A DNA stretch of 40,941 bases from WRCA01 sp050943575 (GCA_050943575.1 JBMNPL010000006.1:1-40941), one strand, 5' to 3'. Positions 25,361 through 32,461 are shown, counted from the stretch's first letter. Translations and numbers: made by a program. The notes: generated by a model from the letters alone, not told the origin.

Positions 25361-26149
25361 TCAAATAAATTCCAATACTCGCTCTATACCACTTAAATCT
25401 TTATAAGATTTAACAAATTTCCAATTGTTTTTTGTGAAAATTTCGCGAACTTTTTTTCCTTGATTTATTCCGATTTCTAAAAATATACGTCCATTTGGTT
25501 TTAATAATATACGCGCATTTTTTGCAATTGTATAATATGCATCTAATCCATCTGTTCCTGCATAAAGCGCGATTTTTGGATCATGTGATGCGCCTAAATT
25601 TACACGTTTATCATTATTGGCAATATATGGCGGATTGCTTATAATTATATCAAATGATTTTGGTGCAAAACTAAGCGGTTTATTAAAATCCATATGTAAA
25701 ATTTTAATTTTATTTTTCAAACCTAATTTTTTTACATTTTTATTAGCAACGCAAATAGCTCTGTATGATTTATCTATTCCGATACCCGTTGCATCTGGCA
25801 GGTTTTTTACAATAGAACAAATTAAACAACCCGTTCCTGTTCCCAAATCAAGAATTTTTAAGTTTTTATAATTTTGTGATTGTAAAACTGCTTCAACCAG
25901 AGTTTCAGAATCTGGTCTGGGGTCTAATGTATATTTATTTGTATAAAAAGATAATCCGTAAAACCATTTTTCTCTGATAATTTTAGCAACTGGTATACCA
26001 CGTTTTAATTTTTTCGCAGCAATAAAGATTTTCAAAGATTCCAGAATATTTAATTTTTCCTTTTGCCCAAAGATTTTTCTGCATATAATTCTGGCATTGT
26101 TTGTATTACTGGCTTTTGTTAAAATTTTGAATGCTTGATTTGAATTCAT
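25361..26149 (-). CDS. prmC: Release factor glutamine N5-methyltransferase PrmC
   Basis: Methylates the GGQ glutamine of release factors RF1/RF2. The N-terminal helical domain has 'GIPVAKIIREKWFYGLSF' and 'PRPDSETLVEAV'; the SAM motif is 'DLGTGTG' (101-107); the catalytic NPPY is at 172-175; a C-terminal 'EIGINQGKKVREIF' matches the family. 262 aa, normal. ATG 26149 has no SD; a -10 six bases upstream predicts a leaderless message. It is divergent from the M23 peptidase gene, and the start codons are 21 bp apart. The prfA gene usually nearby is absent. Confidence 0.93.
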   Translation of the reverse strand: MNSNQAFKILTKASNTNNARIICRKIFGQKEKLNILESLKIFIAAKKLKRGIPVAKIIREKWFYGLSFYTNKYTLDPRPDSETLVEAVLQSQNYKNLKILDLGTGTGCLICSIVKNLPDATGIGIDKSYRAICVANKNVKKLGLKNKIKILHMDFNKPLSFAPKSFDIIISNPPYIANNDKRVNLGASHDPKIALYAGTDGLDAYYTIAKNARILLKPNGRIFLEIGINQGKKVREIFTKNNWKFVKSYKDLSGIERVLEFI

Positions 26150-26163
26150 GAAATCAGTATAAT
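26135..26163 (+). promoter_or_regulatory. Promoter of the M23 peptidase gene (bidirectional with prmC)
   Basis: TTGATT (26135-26140), 17-bp spacer, perfect TATAAT (26158-26163), and 7 nt to ATG 26171. The -35 lies inside the prmC coding sequence. The -10 overlaps the prmC -10 on the other strand. Confidence 0.7.
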
Positions 26164-26184
26164 CTTTTCTATGAAAAATTTCAA
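26156..26184 (-). promoter_or_regulatory. Promoter of prmC (bidirectional with the M23 peptidase)
   Basis: Minus strand: TTGAAA (26184-26179), 17-bp spacer, TATACT (26161-26156), then 6 nt to ATG 26149. The -35 lies inside the first codons of the M23 gene. Confidence 0.7.
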
Positions 26185-27418
26185 TCTGCAGAAGATAACA
26201 AAAATTTTATTGATTTTGGCTGGGCTTTTAACAATTGCGGCAATATTGCTGTATGTAATAAAACCAGCACGTCGTTTGATAATTGATACACCGCTTGAAA
26301 CTCATGTTGAGGTTAATGCTGGGGACACATTATCTAAAATTTTAACAGAACATGGCGTATCTGGCGGCGATATTAATACAATCGCTACTTTATTAAAACA
26401 AGATTGCGGTGTAAAAGGCTTACGTGCTAATTCAGATGTTTTAGTAATAAAAAAGAAAAACGGAAATGCCCCTGTGGATAAAATTACTCTTTCAACTGGC
26501 CCTTGGAAACGGGTGGAATTATCTTGTGATGCAGATGGCAAATGGAATGCGGATGTTATCAGTGTAAGGAAAGATACCAGATTGGTGCGTAAATCAGGCA
26601 CTATTTCAAATGGTGGTATATTTGTTCAGGCTGGAATTGACGCAGGCATACCAATCGGGACGGTATATGAAATAATTAATCTTTTAGCATTTGAAATAGA
26701 CTTTGAACGTGATATTCAGCCAGATCAAGAATTTACTGTTTTATACGAAGAAAATATGTTAGATGGTCAAGTAATTGATGGTGGTCGTATAGTTGCGGTT
26801 TTATTTGATACTCATCTGGACAGACGTGGAAAATTAAAAATGTATAGGTTTGAAAAAGATGATGGAAAATATGGATACTATGATGATGAAGGTAAAGGCG
26901 CTATAAAATCATTAAAACGTACACCTATTGATGGCGCAAGTATTTCAAGTAAATTTAATATGCGTCGCAAACATCCGGTATTAGGTTTTACTCGCGCTCA
27001 TAAAGGGGTTGATTTCCGTGCCCCAACTGGTACCAAAATTCCAGCAGCAGGTGCGGGCAGGGTAGTAGTGCGCAGTTATAACAAAGGATATGGGAATTAT
27101 ATAAAAATCAGACATGCAAATGGATTTGAAACTCTTTATGCACATATGTCCAGATTTCAAAAAGGTGTAAATGTTGGCACCACCGTTGCCCAAGGGCAGA
27201 TAATTGGTTATGTTGGTTCTACGGGGCTTTCTACGGGACCACATTTACATTATGAAATTATTAAAAACGGGGTGCATGTAAATCCAATGACTGTTACATT
27301 TCCGCGTATTGATGATTTAACCGCATCGCAAAAAACAGAATTTTTGAAAATAAGGGAAAAGATAGATTATGCATTGGATACTTTGGCATCAAATCCAAAT
27401 TTATCTATCCCGATGTAA
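26171..27418 (+). CDS. M23-family peptidoglycan endopeptidase
   Basis: Zn-dependent peptidase cutting peptidoglycan cross-links. One N-terminal membrane segment (residues 11-29) anchors it; residues 45-95 form a LysM/OapA-like domain ('VNAGDTLSKILTEHGV'); the C-terminal LytM domain carries the Zn ligands His277 and Asp281 ('RAHKGVDF') and the H-x-H at 358/360 ('PHLHYEI'). All three zinc ligands and the second histidine are present, so it looks catalytically active rather than a degenerate EnvC/NlpD-type activator. 415 aa. No SD; leaderless start predicted. It ends in a terminator shared with glyS. Confidence 0.9.
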   Translation: MKNFNLQKITKILLILAGLLTIAAILLYVIKPARRLIIDTPLETHVEVNAGDTLSKILTEHGVSGGDINTIATLLKQDCGVKGLRANSDVLVIKKKNGNAPVDKITLSTGPWKRVELSCDADGKWNADVISVRKDTRLVRKSGTISNGGIFVQAGIDAGIPIGTVYEIINLLAFEIDFERDIQPDQEFTVLYEENMLDGQVIDGGRIVAVLFDTHLDRRGKLKMYRFEKDDGKYGYYDDEGKGAIKSLKRTPIDGASISSKFNMRRKHPVLGFTRAHKGVDFRAPTGTKIPAAGAGRVVVRSYNKGYGNYIKIRHANGFETLYAHMSRFQKGVNVGTTVAQGQIIGYVGSTGLSTGPHLHYEIIKNGVHVNPMTVTFPRIDDLTASQKTEFLKIREKIDYALDTLASNPNLSIPM

Positions 27419-27422
27419 AATT

Positions 27423-27447
27423 AAATGCGCCAAATGGCGCATTTTTT
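27423..27447. terminator. Terminator between the M23 gene and glyS
   Basis: AAATGCGCC (27423-27431), AAAT loop, GGCGCATTT (27436-27444) and T-run on the plus strand. The glyS stop codon overlaps its edge; it probably also helps end glyS. Confidence 0.8.
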
Positions 27448-28798
27448 ATATTATGATTTGTTTTATTTTTTCTGGTATTTCTTTTAATTTTATACGTTCT
27501 TGATTCATTGTATCACGATAACGTAATGTTGCTGTTTCATCTTCTAAACTTTGATGATCAATAGTAATACAAACAGGTGTTCCGATTTCATCATGACGAC
27601 GATAATTTTTTCCAATATTACCGCTATTTTCCATTTCAATACGTCCTAATCCCAGTTTGCGTAATTTTGCCGCTAGATTTTCAGCTTGTTTTACTAGTTC
27701 AGGAACATTTCGTGCCAATGGAATAACTGCGGCTTTAACAGGGGCTAGTGATGGTTTTAATTTCAAAACAGTGCGTGATTTTCCATCACCTAGATCTTCT
27801 TCACAATACGCATTTAACATAACAGCCAACATTGCACGATTAATCCCCATCGCAGTTTCAATAACATACGGAATAAAATTTTCACCAGTTTGTGGATCGC
27901 TGTATGATAACTTCATCGTGCTGTCATTATTTTCTAAAACAGACGATGTTAAATTAAATTCTTTTTGAGATTTTGTGTGTGAGCCTAAATCAAAATCTTG
28001 GCGATTATGAATTCCTTCTACTTCATCAAAACCATCTGGGAATTCATATTCAATATCTCCTGCGGCTTTGGCATAATGAGCCAATTTTTCATGATGAGTA
28101 AAACGTAATTTTTCTGCTGGAATTCCAAGTTCATTTATCCACCAATCCATACGAATTTTTTTCCATTTTTCCCACCAATCAGAATCTGTTCCTGGTTTGA
28201 TAAAATATTGCATTTCTGCCTGTTCAAATTCACGCATGCGGAAAACAAATCCGCGTGGAGAAATTTCATTTCTGAATGCTTTACCAATTTGAACAATACC
28301 AAATGGTAATTTATGGGGAATAGCATCAAGAACATTTTTAAAATTTGTAAAAGTTGTTGTTGCTGTTTCAGGACGCAGATAAGCATTAATTTCTCCACCA
28401 GCAATTGCACCCACAGAAAGCCCCATCATTAATTGATATTCACGCGGTGGAGTTAAATCAGATGATTTACAATTATCACATTTTTTAGAATCTTTCATTT
28501 TATCCAATCGCATTCTGGCACCGCATTTTTTACATTCTACCAGTGGATCTGAAAATCCAGATTCATGCCCAGAATATTTCCACATTAAGCGATTAGAAAT
28601 AAGGGCAGCGTCTAATCCTTCAATATCATCACGTTGATAAACCATGGCATTCCACCATGCTTCCTTGATGTTTTTCATTAATTCAACACCATACGGTCCA
28701 TAATCGTAAGTTCCAGCCAGTCCGCCATAAATCTCACTGCCGGTAAAAATAAATCCGCGTCGTTTACAAAGTGCTATAATATCATTAATAGTTGCCAT
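27446..28798 (-). CDS. glyS: Glycyl-tRNA synthetase, single-chain dimeric type
   Basis: Class II synthetase charging tRNA-Gly. It begins 'MATINDIIALCKRRGFIF' with the 'YDYGPYG' block; a Zn-ribbon-like insert has Cys pairs 'CKKC' and 'CDNC' (around residues 89-110); class II motif 2 is 'FRNEISPRGFVFRMREFEQAE'; motif 3 region 'ETAMGINRAMLAVM' and an anticodon-binding domain follow. This is the eukaryote/Firmicutes-like alpha2 enzyme; most Proteobacteria instead use the two-gene GlyQ/GlyS tetramer. Canonical L-R-P-E-T-A-Q-G-I-F reads 'LRPETATTTF' here. SD AAGGAATAAAA. A TATAAT at 28831-28826 in the pagL-like 3' end may be its promoter. Confidence 0.93.
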   Translation of the reverse strand: MATINDIIALCKRRGFIFTGSEIYGGLAGTYDYGPYGVELMKNIKEAWWNAMVYQRDDIEGLDAALISNRLMWKYSGHESGFSDPLVECKKCGARMRLDKMKDSKKCDNCKSSDLTPPREYQLMMGLSVGAIAGGEINAYLRPETATTTFTNFKNVLDAIPHKLPFGIVQIGKAFRNEISPRGFVFRMREFEQAEMQYFIKPGTDSDWWEKWKKIRMDWWINELGIPAEKLRFTHHEKLAHYAKAAGDIEYEFPDGFDEVEGIHNRQDFDLGSHTKSQKEFNLTSSVLENNDSTMKLSYSDPQTGENFIPYVIETAMGINRAMLAVMLNAYCEEDLGDGKSRTVLKLKPSLAPVKAAVIPLARNVPELVKQAENLAAKLRKLGLGRIEMENSGNIGKNYRRHDEIGTPVCITIDHQSLEDETATLRYRDTMNQERIKLKEIPEKIKQIII

Positions 28799-28819
28799 TT
28801 TTATTCCTTAAAACATAAT

Positions 28820-29410
28820 CTAAAAATTATATGCTGCAGAAAGTCCCCAGAAATCATAAACATTATTTTCTTCACCAGTATCGCCATTAGAAAAGTGTTG
28901 CATAACTAACTCTAAATTCCATTTTTCATTTAGTTTATATCCAGCAAATAATCTAAATCCTAATAAGAATTTGGTGTTTAATCGTTGATTTTCTCTTCCT
29001 TGGATTGCAACCCCCATACCTGTTCCAAAATACCATTTAGTAGTGTTATAAAGCGACACATCACCAGATAACATAAATATTTCCGAACCATATTCTCGCC
29101 ATTCGCATTCGCCAGCATAACGACATCCGCCATCATAATTTTTATTACGTATTCCGAAAGTTTTTATTGCATTGATGGACTGCCTTCCTGGTAATCTGAA
29201 AAAAGTAGTAGGTTGAGAATATTGCAAATTAACCATATAATAAGGTGCAACATGATTTAAATGTTTAAGTGCGATTAATTCGCCAGAATCAAACCCTTGA
29301 CCTATGGTTAAACTTAATTGATTTTGTTTTTCACCAAAAAATGGATTATCACTTGCGAAAACTGGGGCATAAAATAATGAAATTATTATAAACAGATAAA
29401 AAAATCTCAT
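28820..29410 (-). CDS. PagL-like lipid A 3-O-deacylase
   Basis: Outer-membrane barrel enzyme predicted to remove the 3-linked acyl chain of lipid A. Signal peptide 1-19 (cleavage after VFA), then 196-residue precursor with alternating beta-barrel pattern, ending in Tyr-Asn-Phe. The H-x-S-N motif is at His172/Ser174 ('QHFSNGDTGEEN'), with a Glu (180 or 181) as the third member; this is the acyloxyacyl hydrolase/PagL pattern. The central 'CRYAGEC' Cys pair may form a loop disulfide. SD AAGGAG. Sequence identity to characterised PagL cannot be judged by eye, so the exact bond is uncertain. Confidence 0.75.
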   Translation of the reverse strand: MRFFYLFIIISLFYAPVFASDNPFFGEKQNQLSLTIGQGFDSGELIALKHLNHVAPYYMVNLQYSQPTTFFRLPGRQSINAIKTFGIRNKNYDGGCRYAGECEWREYGSEIFMLSGDVSLYNTTKWYFGTGMGVAIQGRENQRLNTKFLLGFRLFAGYKLNEKWNLELVMQHFSNGDTGEENNVYDFWGLSAAYNF

Positions 29411-29494
29411 ATTTTTTCTCCTTGTTGTTCGGATGAGTGAAGAATAGCAACAAATATTATTCGGTGCAATGAAAAAAACTAATTAATAATCTGA

Positions 29495-29529
29495 TATAAA
29501 AAAATAATCGCGCATATCAGCGCGATTAT
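29495..29529 (-). terminator. Terminator of the BI-1/ferredoxin unit
   Basis: 10-bp stem, 29504-29513 with 29520-29529 (ATAATCGCGC), six-nt loop, and a T-rich run on the minus strand. Confidence 0.8.
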
Positions 29530-29551
29530 AATCAAGTTGTTAATTGATATA

Positions 29552-29734
29552 CTATTTTGGTGTATCAACCGAGATTGCATTTACTGGACATACAGTTGTG
29601 CAAGAACCGCAGTTTATACACTTTGCGGAATCAATTTGTACTTTGTTATTTATTGGTGAAATTGCTGATACTGGGCAAATACCAATACAAGTTTTACATC
29701 CCATACATTTATTTGAATCTATTTTATACGCCAT
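29552..29734 (-). CDS. 2[4Fe-4S] ferredoxin
   Basis: 60-aa bacterial-type ferredoxin with two clusters: 'CMGCKTCIGICP' and 'CINCGSCTTVCP', the classic C-x2-C-x2-C-x3-C-P arrangement twice. Carries low-potential electrons in the cytoplasm, consistent with anaerobic or microaerobic metabolism. AAGGAG precedes the ATG. It is 18 bp downstream of the BI-1 gene and is probably co-transcribed; no ferredoxin-linked oxidoreductase is in the window. Confidence 0.95.
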   Translation of the reverse strand: MAYKIDSNKCMGCKTCIGICPVSAISPINNKVQIDSAKCINCGSCTTVCPVNAISVDTPK

Positions 29735-29752
29735 AATTTTTTCTCCTTGTTT

Positions 29753-30460
29753 TTATTTTCTAATGTTTAATAAAGATAAAATATATTGGAACATAGCAAT
29801 AAAAGAAATATAAAGATGCAATGCGCCCAATATAGCTAATTGATTTTCCCCAGTTCTATCACCGATTGAATTATAAGCAGCTTTTAACATTTGCATATCG
29901 TATGCTGTAAATAGTGCGAATACTAAAACACCAATTGCACAGATAATTGTTGCAAATGTGCTACCCAATGGCCAAAATATACTAGCAATACCGACCAGTA
30001 ATAAACCAATCATTCCTATATATAAAAATATTCCTAAAAATGACAGATTTTTAACGGTTTTATAGCCAAATAAAGCCATACAGGCAAACATTACTGCTGC
30101 TATAACAAATGCTTGCAGAATGGATGCAGGATTAACAAGTAATGCGCCCCATATCAGCGGAGTAATAACAAAACCGATAGATGCGGCATAAATCGCCAAA
30201 CAAACTGCTGCCGAAGAGGCGGACATACGAAAAGCACGAGCTTGCGCCCAAATTGCTAATCCTAATCCACCGAATAAAACAATATAATATAATGCTGATA
30301 ATCCACCTGTTGGGTTTACTAGTAATGAAATACCACCAGCATAAATTGTTATATAGGATGTAATTGCGGTCAGTGCAACAGCACCGAACATTAATGCAAA
30401 AACGCGTTTCAGATATAGTCCGATTCCGGTTTCGCGAACTGTTGGCTTATTTTTTCTCAT
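29753..30460 (-). CDS. Bax inhibitor-1/YccA family membrane protein
   Basis: 235 aa, about seven hydrophobic segments, with 'FALMFGAVALTAITSYI' in the N-terminal helix and 'VFALFTAYDMQMLKAAYNS' and 'LGALHLYISFIAMFQYILSLL' near the C-terminus, as in YbhL/YccA proteins (calcium-leak channels or FtsH modulators in characterised members). SD AAGGAG. Upstream TGC-TATAAT (minus, 30500-30495) is a good extended -10. Confidence 0.9.
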   Translation of the reverse strand: MRKNKPTVRETGIGLYLKRVFALMFGAVALTAITSYITIYAGGISLLVNPTGGLSALYYIVLFGGLGLAIWAQARAFRMSASSAAVCLAIYAASIGFVITPLIWGALLVNPASILQAFVIAAVMFACMALFGYKTVKNLSFLGIFLYIGMIGLLLVGIASIFWPLGSTFATIICAIGVLVFALFTAYDMQMLKAAYNSIGDRTGENQLAILGALHLYISFIAMFQYILSLLNIRK

Positions 30461-30493
30461 AATTTTCTCCTTTATTTACTGCGATAATAAAAC

Positions 30494-30500
30494 TATTATA
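30494..30500. promoter_or_regulatory. Overlapping -10 boxes of the BI-1 and lgt promoters
   Basis: Minus strand: TATAAT (30500-30495) preceded by TGC, an extended -10. Plus strand: TATTAT (30494-30499) with a weak TTTATT -35 at 30471-30476. The two hexamers share five base pairs. Confidence 0.5.
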
Positions 30501-30528
30501 GCATTAAATTTTAATAAGGGAATAAAAA

Positions 30529-31320
30529 ATGATAATAGTTGAACCATTTTCTCCGATAGCATTTTCAATTGGGCCGATTGCAATTCGTTGGTATGCGCTG
30601 GCGTATGTGGTGGCATTTATTTTGGGATTTTGGATGTTAAAAAAACTCAATAAATCAACAGGACACGAAATATCTTCAAAATCTTCTGATGATTTATTTA
30701 CTGCTCTTGTCCTAGGTGTGATTATTGGCGGAAGGTTAGGGTATGTTTTATTTTATAATTTACCTTTTTTTATTTCGCATCCATTAGAGATATTTGCAAT
30801 ATGGCATGGCGGAATGAGTTTTCATGGCGGATTAATTGGCGTCATAGTTGCGACATTTTTATTTGCGCGGAAAAATAAAATTAAAACTTTTTCAATACTT
30901 GATAAATTAGCAGTTGTTGCCCCGATTGGATTATTTTTTGGACGCATAGCAAATTTTATAAATATGGAAGTAATGGGGCGTATAACAAATAAACCTTGGG
31001 GGATAGTGTTTGCGGGTAGTCCTGATATGATGCCTCGTCATCCCAGTCCATTATATGAAGCCGCGCTAGAAGGGTTGTTATTGTTTATAATAATGTTGTT
31101 TTTGTGGCGTTGGACTAAATTAAAAAATAAAACAGGCGCGTTATCTGGTATTTTTGCAGTTTTGTATGGGGTATTTAGAATATTTGTGGAACAATTCAGA
31201 CAACCAGATGCACAATTGGGATTTTTGATTGGCGATTGGTTAACAATGGGTATGTTGTTGAGCGCGGTAATGATAATTGCGGGTGTAATAGTTTTTGCAG
31301 TTGCAATTAAAAAGAAATAA
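30529..31320 (+). CDS. lgt: Prolipoprotein diacylglyceryl transferase
   Basis: Inner-membrane enzyme that adds diacylglycerol to the lipobox cysteine, first step of lipoprotein maturation. 'IAIRWYALAY' near the N-terminus, 'GGRLGYVLFYN', 'HGGMSFHGG' (93-101), the Lgt signature 'GRIANFINMEVMGR' (Arg139, Asn142, Glu147) and 'RHPSPLYEA' are all present, with multiple membrane helices. 263 aa, normal. SD AAGGGA. tRNA-Ser follows 37 bp after the stop. Confidence 0.96.
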   Translation: MIIVEPFSPIAFSIGPIAIRWYALAYVVAFILGFWMLKKLNKSTGHEISSKSSDDLFTALVLGVIIGGRLGYVLFYNLPFFISHPLEIFAIWHGGMSFHGGLIGVIVATFLFARKNKIKTFSILDKLAVVAPIGLFFGRIANFINMEVMGRITNKPWGIVFAGSPDMMPRHPSPLYEAALEGLLLFIIMLFLWRWTKLKNKTGALSGIFAVLYGVFRIFVEQFRQPDAQLGFLIGDWLTMGMLLSAVMIIAGVIVFAVAIKKK

Positions 31321-31357
31321 TATAAACTAGTAAGGTCAAAATAAAGACAAAGTTTTG

Positions 31358-31447
31358 GGACAGATGGCAGAGTGGTTGAATGCGGCGGTCTTGAAAACCG
31401 TTGAGGATGCAAGTCCTCCGGGGGTTCGAATCCCTCTCTGTCCGCCA
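31358..31447 (+). tRNA. tRNA-Ser (anticodon UGA)
   Basis: Acceptor GGACAGA pairs with TCTGTCC, discriminator G, encoded CCA; anticodon loop CTTGAAA gives UGA; a class II variable arm follows. 90 nt. The last 19 nt plus the following G are repeated exactly 179 bp downstream. Confidence 0.96.
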
Positions 31448-31448
31448 G
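31429..31448 (+). repeat. 20-nt direct repeat at the tRNA-Ser 3' end (att-like), copy 1
   Basis: Bases AATCCCTCTCTGTCCGCCAG, covering T-arm and acceptor 3' strand with CCA. Exact second copy at 31608-31627. Confidence 0.9.
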
Positions 31449-31454
31449 AATAAT

Positions 31455-31478
31455 AAAATGAGTACATCTCATTTTTTT
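31455..31478 (+). terminator. Terminator of tRNA-Ser
   Basis: AAAATGAG (31455-31462), TACAT loop, CTCATTTT (31468-31475), T-run. Confidence 0.8.
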
Positions 31479-31607
31479 ATTATGTTGAGGCAGATGGATG
31501 AGAACCATCAGGGTTCGGAGTGGGAAGTTAGTGAAAACGAGTTTTAACTAACGAAGTTTGAACTTTACGACACGAAAGGGGCCCAAGATAAAATCTTGGG
31601 AATTTAC
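31479..31607 (+). other. Structured, relatively GC-rich segment between the two tRNA-end repeats
   Basis: No ORF. Four inverted repeats: GATGG/CCATC (31493-31509), a 12-position stem with one mismatch (31527-31552, GTTAGT/ACTAAC ends), AAGT/ACTT (31554-31565) and a perfect 8-bp CCCAAGAT/ATCTTGGG (31582-31600). It may be a small RNA, a non-autonomous element, or the residue of an excised integrative element. Confidence 0.5.
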
Positions 31608-31627
31608 AATCCCTCTCTGTCCGCCAG
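31608..31627 (+). repeat. 20-nt direct repeat of the tRNA-Ser end (att-like), copy 2
   Basis: Exact copy of 31429-31448. The sequence 5' of it does not form a tRNA, so it is a partial duplication, as left by tRNA-targeted integration. Confidence 0.85.
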
Positions 31628-31653
31628 GATTAATAGAATTTTAATCTATACCG

Positions 31654-31682
31654 AAAAATCCCGCAGTTGTGCGGGATTTTTT
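31654..31682 (+). terminator. Terminator after the att-like repeat
   Basis: AAAAATCCCGC (31654-31664), AGTTGT loop, GCGGGATTTTT plus T. No ORF precedes it, so it ends transcription of the structured segment or of read-through from tRNA-Ser. Confidence 0.85.
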
Positions 31683-31846
31683 AATGCATTGCCTATGGTA
31701 AGCTTGTTTTATACCCCAATAATCCCAATTATATACCGAACCTATACAATGCCCTTTTTAGCATAGTCAATGGATGTTATAAATACTTGAATTTCTGTAA
31801 TTTATCACTATACATTATATATAACCATACAATATAGGAGAAAACC
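31683..31846. other. Intergenic stretch before the 81-aa ORF
   Basis: No gene seen. Ends with TTGAAT and TATACA/TATATA boxes and AGGAG upstream of ATG 31847, which can serve as promoter and ribosome-binding site for the small ORF. Confidence 0.4.
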
Positions 31847-32092
31847 ATGAATGGTGCACCAAAAAAGATTGATGTTATAAAAAATTTCAAAAAATTATCA
31901 GACGAACAAATGCTTTTGGTTCATCTCATGATTGATGAGCTGTACTTTTTACCAAGAGAAGAATATAGATGTCTAAATGTATACAAAAATGAAATGCGTG
32001 AGCTTTTAGAAATACTTGAAGGTAAGAGAAAATCAGAAAAAATACATAAAGAAATTTTAACTCGCGATCCACGTAGTTTACCAAAAAAATAA
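31847..32092 (+). CDS. Small hypothetical protein (81 aa)
   Basis: Not recognised. Soluble, helical and charged (Lys/Glu-rich), with 'LSDEQMLLVHLMIDELYFL' as a possible amphipathic helix; no signal or membrane segment. AGGAG lies 8 nt before the ATG, which supports a real gene. Its position between an att-like repeat and a recombinase remnant suggests cargo of a decayed mobile element. Confidence 0.55.
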   Translation: MNGAPKKIDVIKNFKKLSDEQMLLVHLMIDELYFLPREEYRCLNVYKNEMRELLEILEGKRKSEKIHKEILTRDPRSLPKK

Positions 32093-32119
32093 AAAGATAA
32101 ACAAAATTTAATTTCTTTT

Positions 32120-32320
32120 TCAGTTAACTTTGAGAGTTGTTTGAATATAAAACTCTCTTTCTTGTTTACTAAAATCAGGATAGGCGTCTGCGATATGGAA
32201 TAATTTTTGCAGGTTTAGACCATCTGGAATCATACTATCCATAATTGAATTTATTATCCGTGGCGACAGGTATGCCAAGTTCAGATATTTATAAAAATTT
32301 CCTGTATTTTCCTTGATAAT
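32120..32320 (-). pseudogene. C-terminal remnant of a probable serine recombinase
   Basis: The minus-strand frame ending at TGA 32122-32120 has no start codon that fits. It translates to 'YKYLNLAYLSPRIINSIMDS' followed by 'IPDGLNLQKLFHIAD' and ends 'TTLKVN'. The pattern L-A-x-L-S-P-x-I-x-x-x-I-x-x-x-x-P-x-x-L-x-L-x-x-L is typical of the C-terminus of large serine recombinases ('recombinase family' proteins). The catalytic N-terminal domain is absent and a stop lies upstream in frame. Read with the tRNA-end duplication it suggests a decayed integrative element. Assignment rests on a short pattern, so moderate confidence. Confidence 0.5.
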
Positions 32321-32461
32321 TGGTTTACAATAAAAACAATTGGAGGTTATGTAAGGAATTAAACAAGTTTTAATGTAAAAGTGTTATTGTTCTTTACAAG
32401 TACCACCAAAATAATAAAATGGGTTTGTCCCATTTTTTATTTGAAAATTTATGAGGTTAAA
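32321..32461. other. Gene-free stretch between recombinase remnant and phosphatase
   Basis: Contains an orphan terminator hairpin (separate entry), preceded by TACCACCA, and a GAGG ribosome-binding site before ATG 32462. Otherwise nothing recognised. Confidence 0.4.
32416..32438 (+). terminator. Orphan terminator hairpin
   Basis: AAAATGGG (32416-32423), TTTGT loop, CCCATTTT (32429-32436) and T's. The surroundings (CCA, ATAATAAAATG) resemble the tRNA-Ser terminator at 31455. No plus-strand gene precedes it. Confidence 0.65.

Noticed and set aside
31038..31508. 156-aa minus-strand ORF over the lgt end and tRNA-Ser
   Set aside because: Runs through a tRNA and an established gene; its 'GFEPP' stretch is simply the antisense of the tRNA.
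31479..31607. Hammerhead-type ribozyme (because of a CGAAA)
   Set aside because: The required CUGANGA core and three-stem arrangement are not present.
31479..31627. A second tRNA-Ser or a permuted tmRNA
   Set aside because: No anticodon, D-arm or intact acceptor; no tag-like ORF or G3-U70 alanine acceptor. Only the 3' end matches the tRNA.
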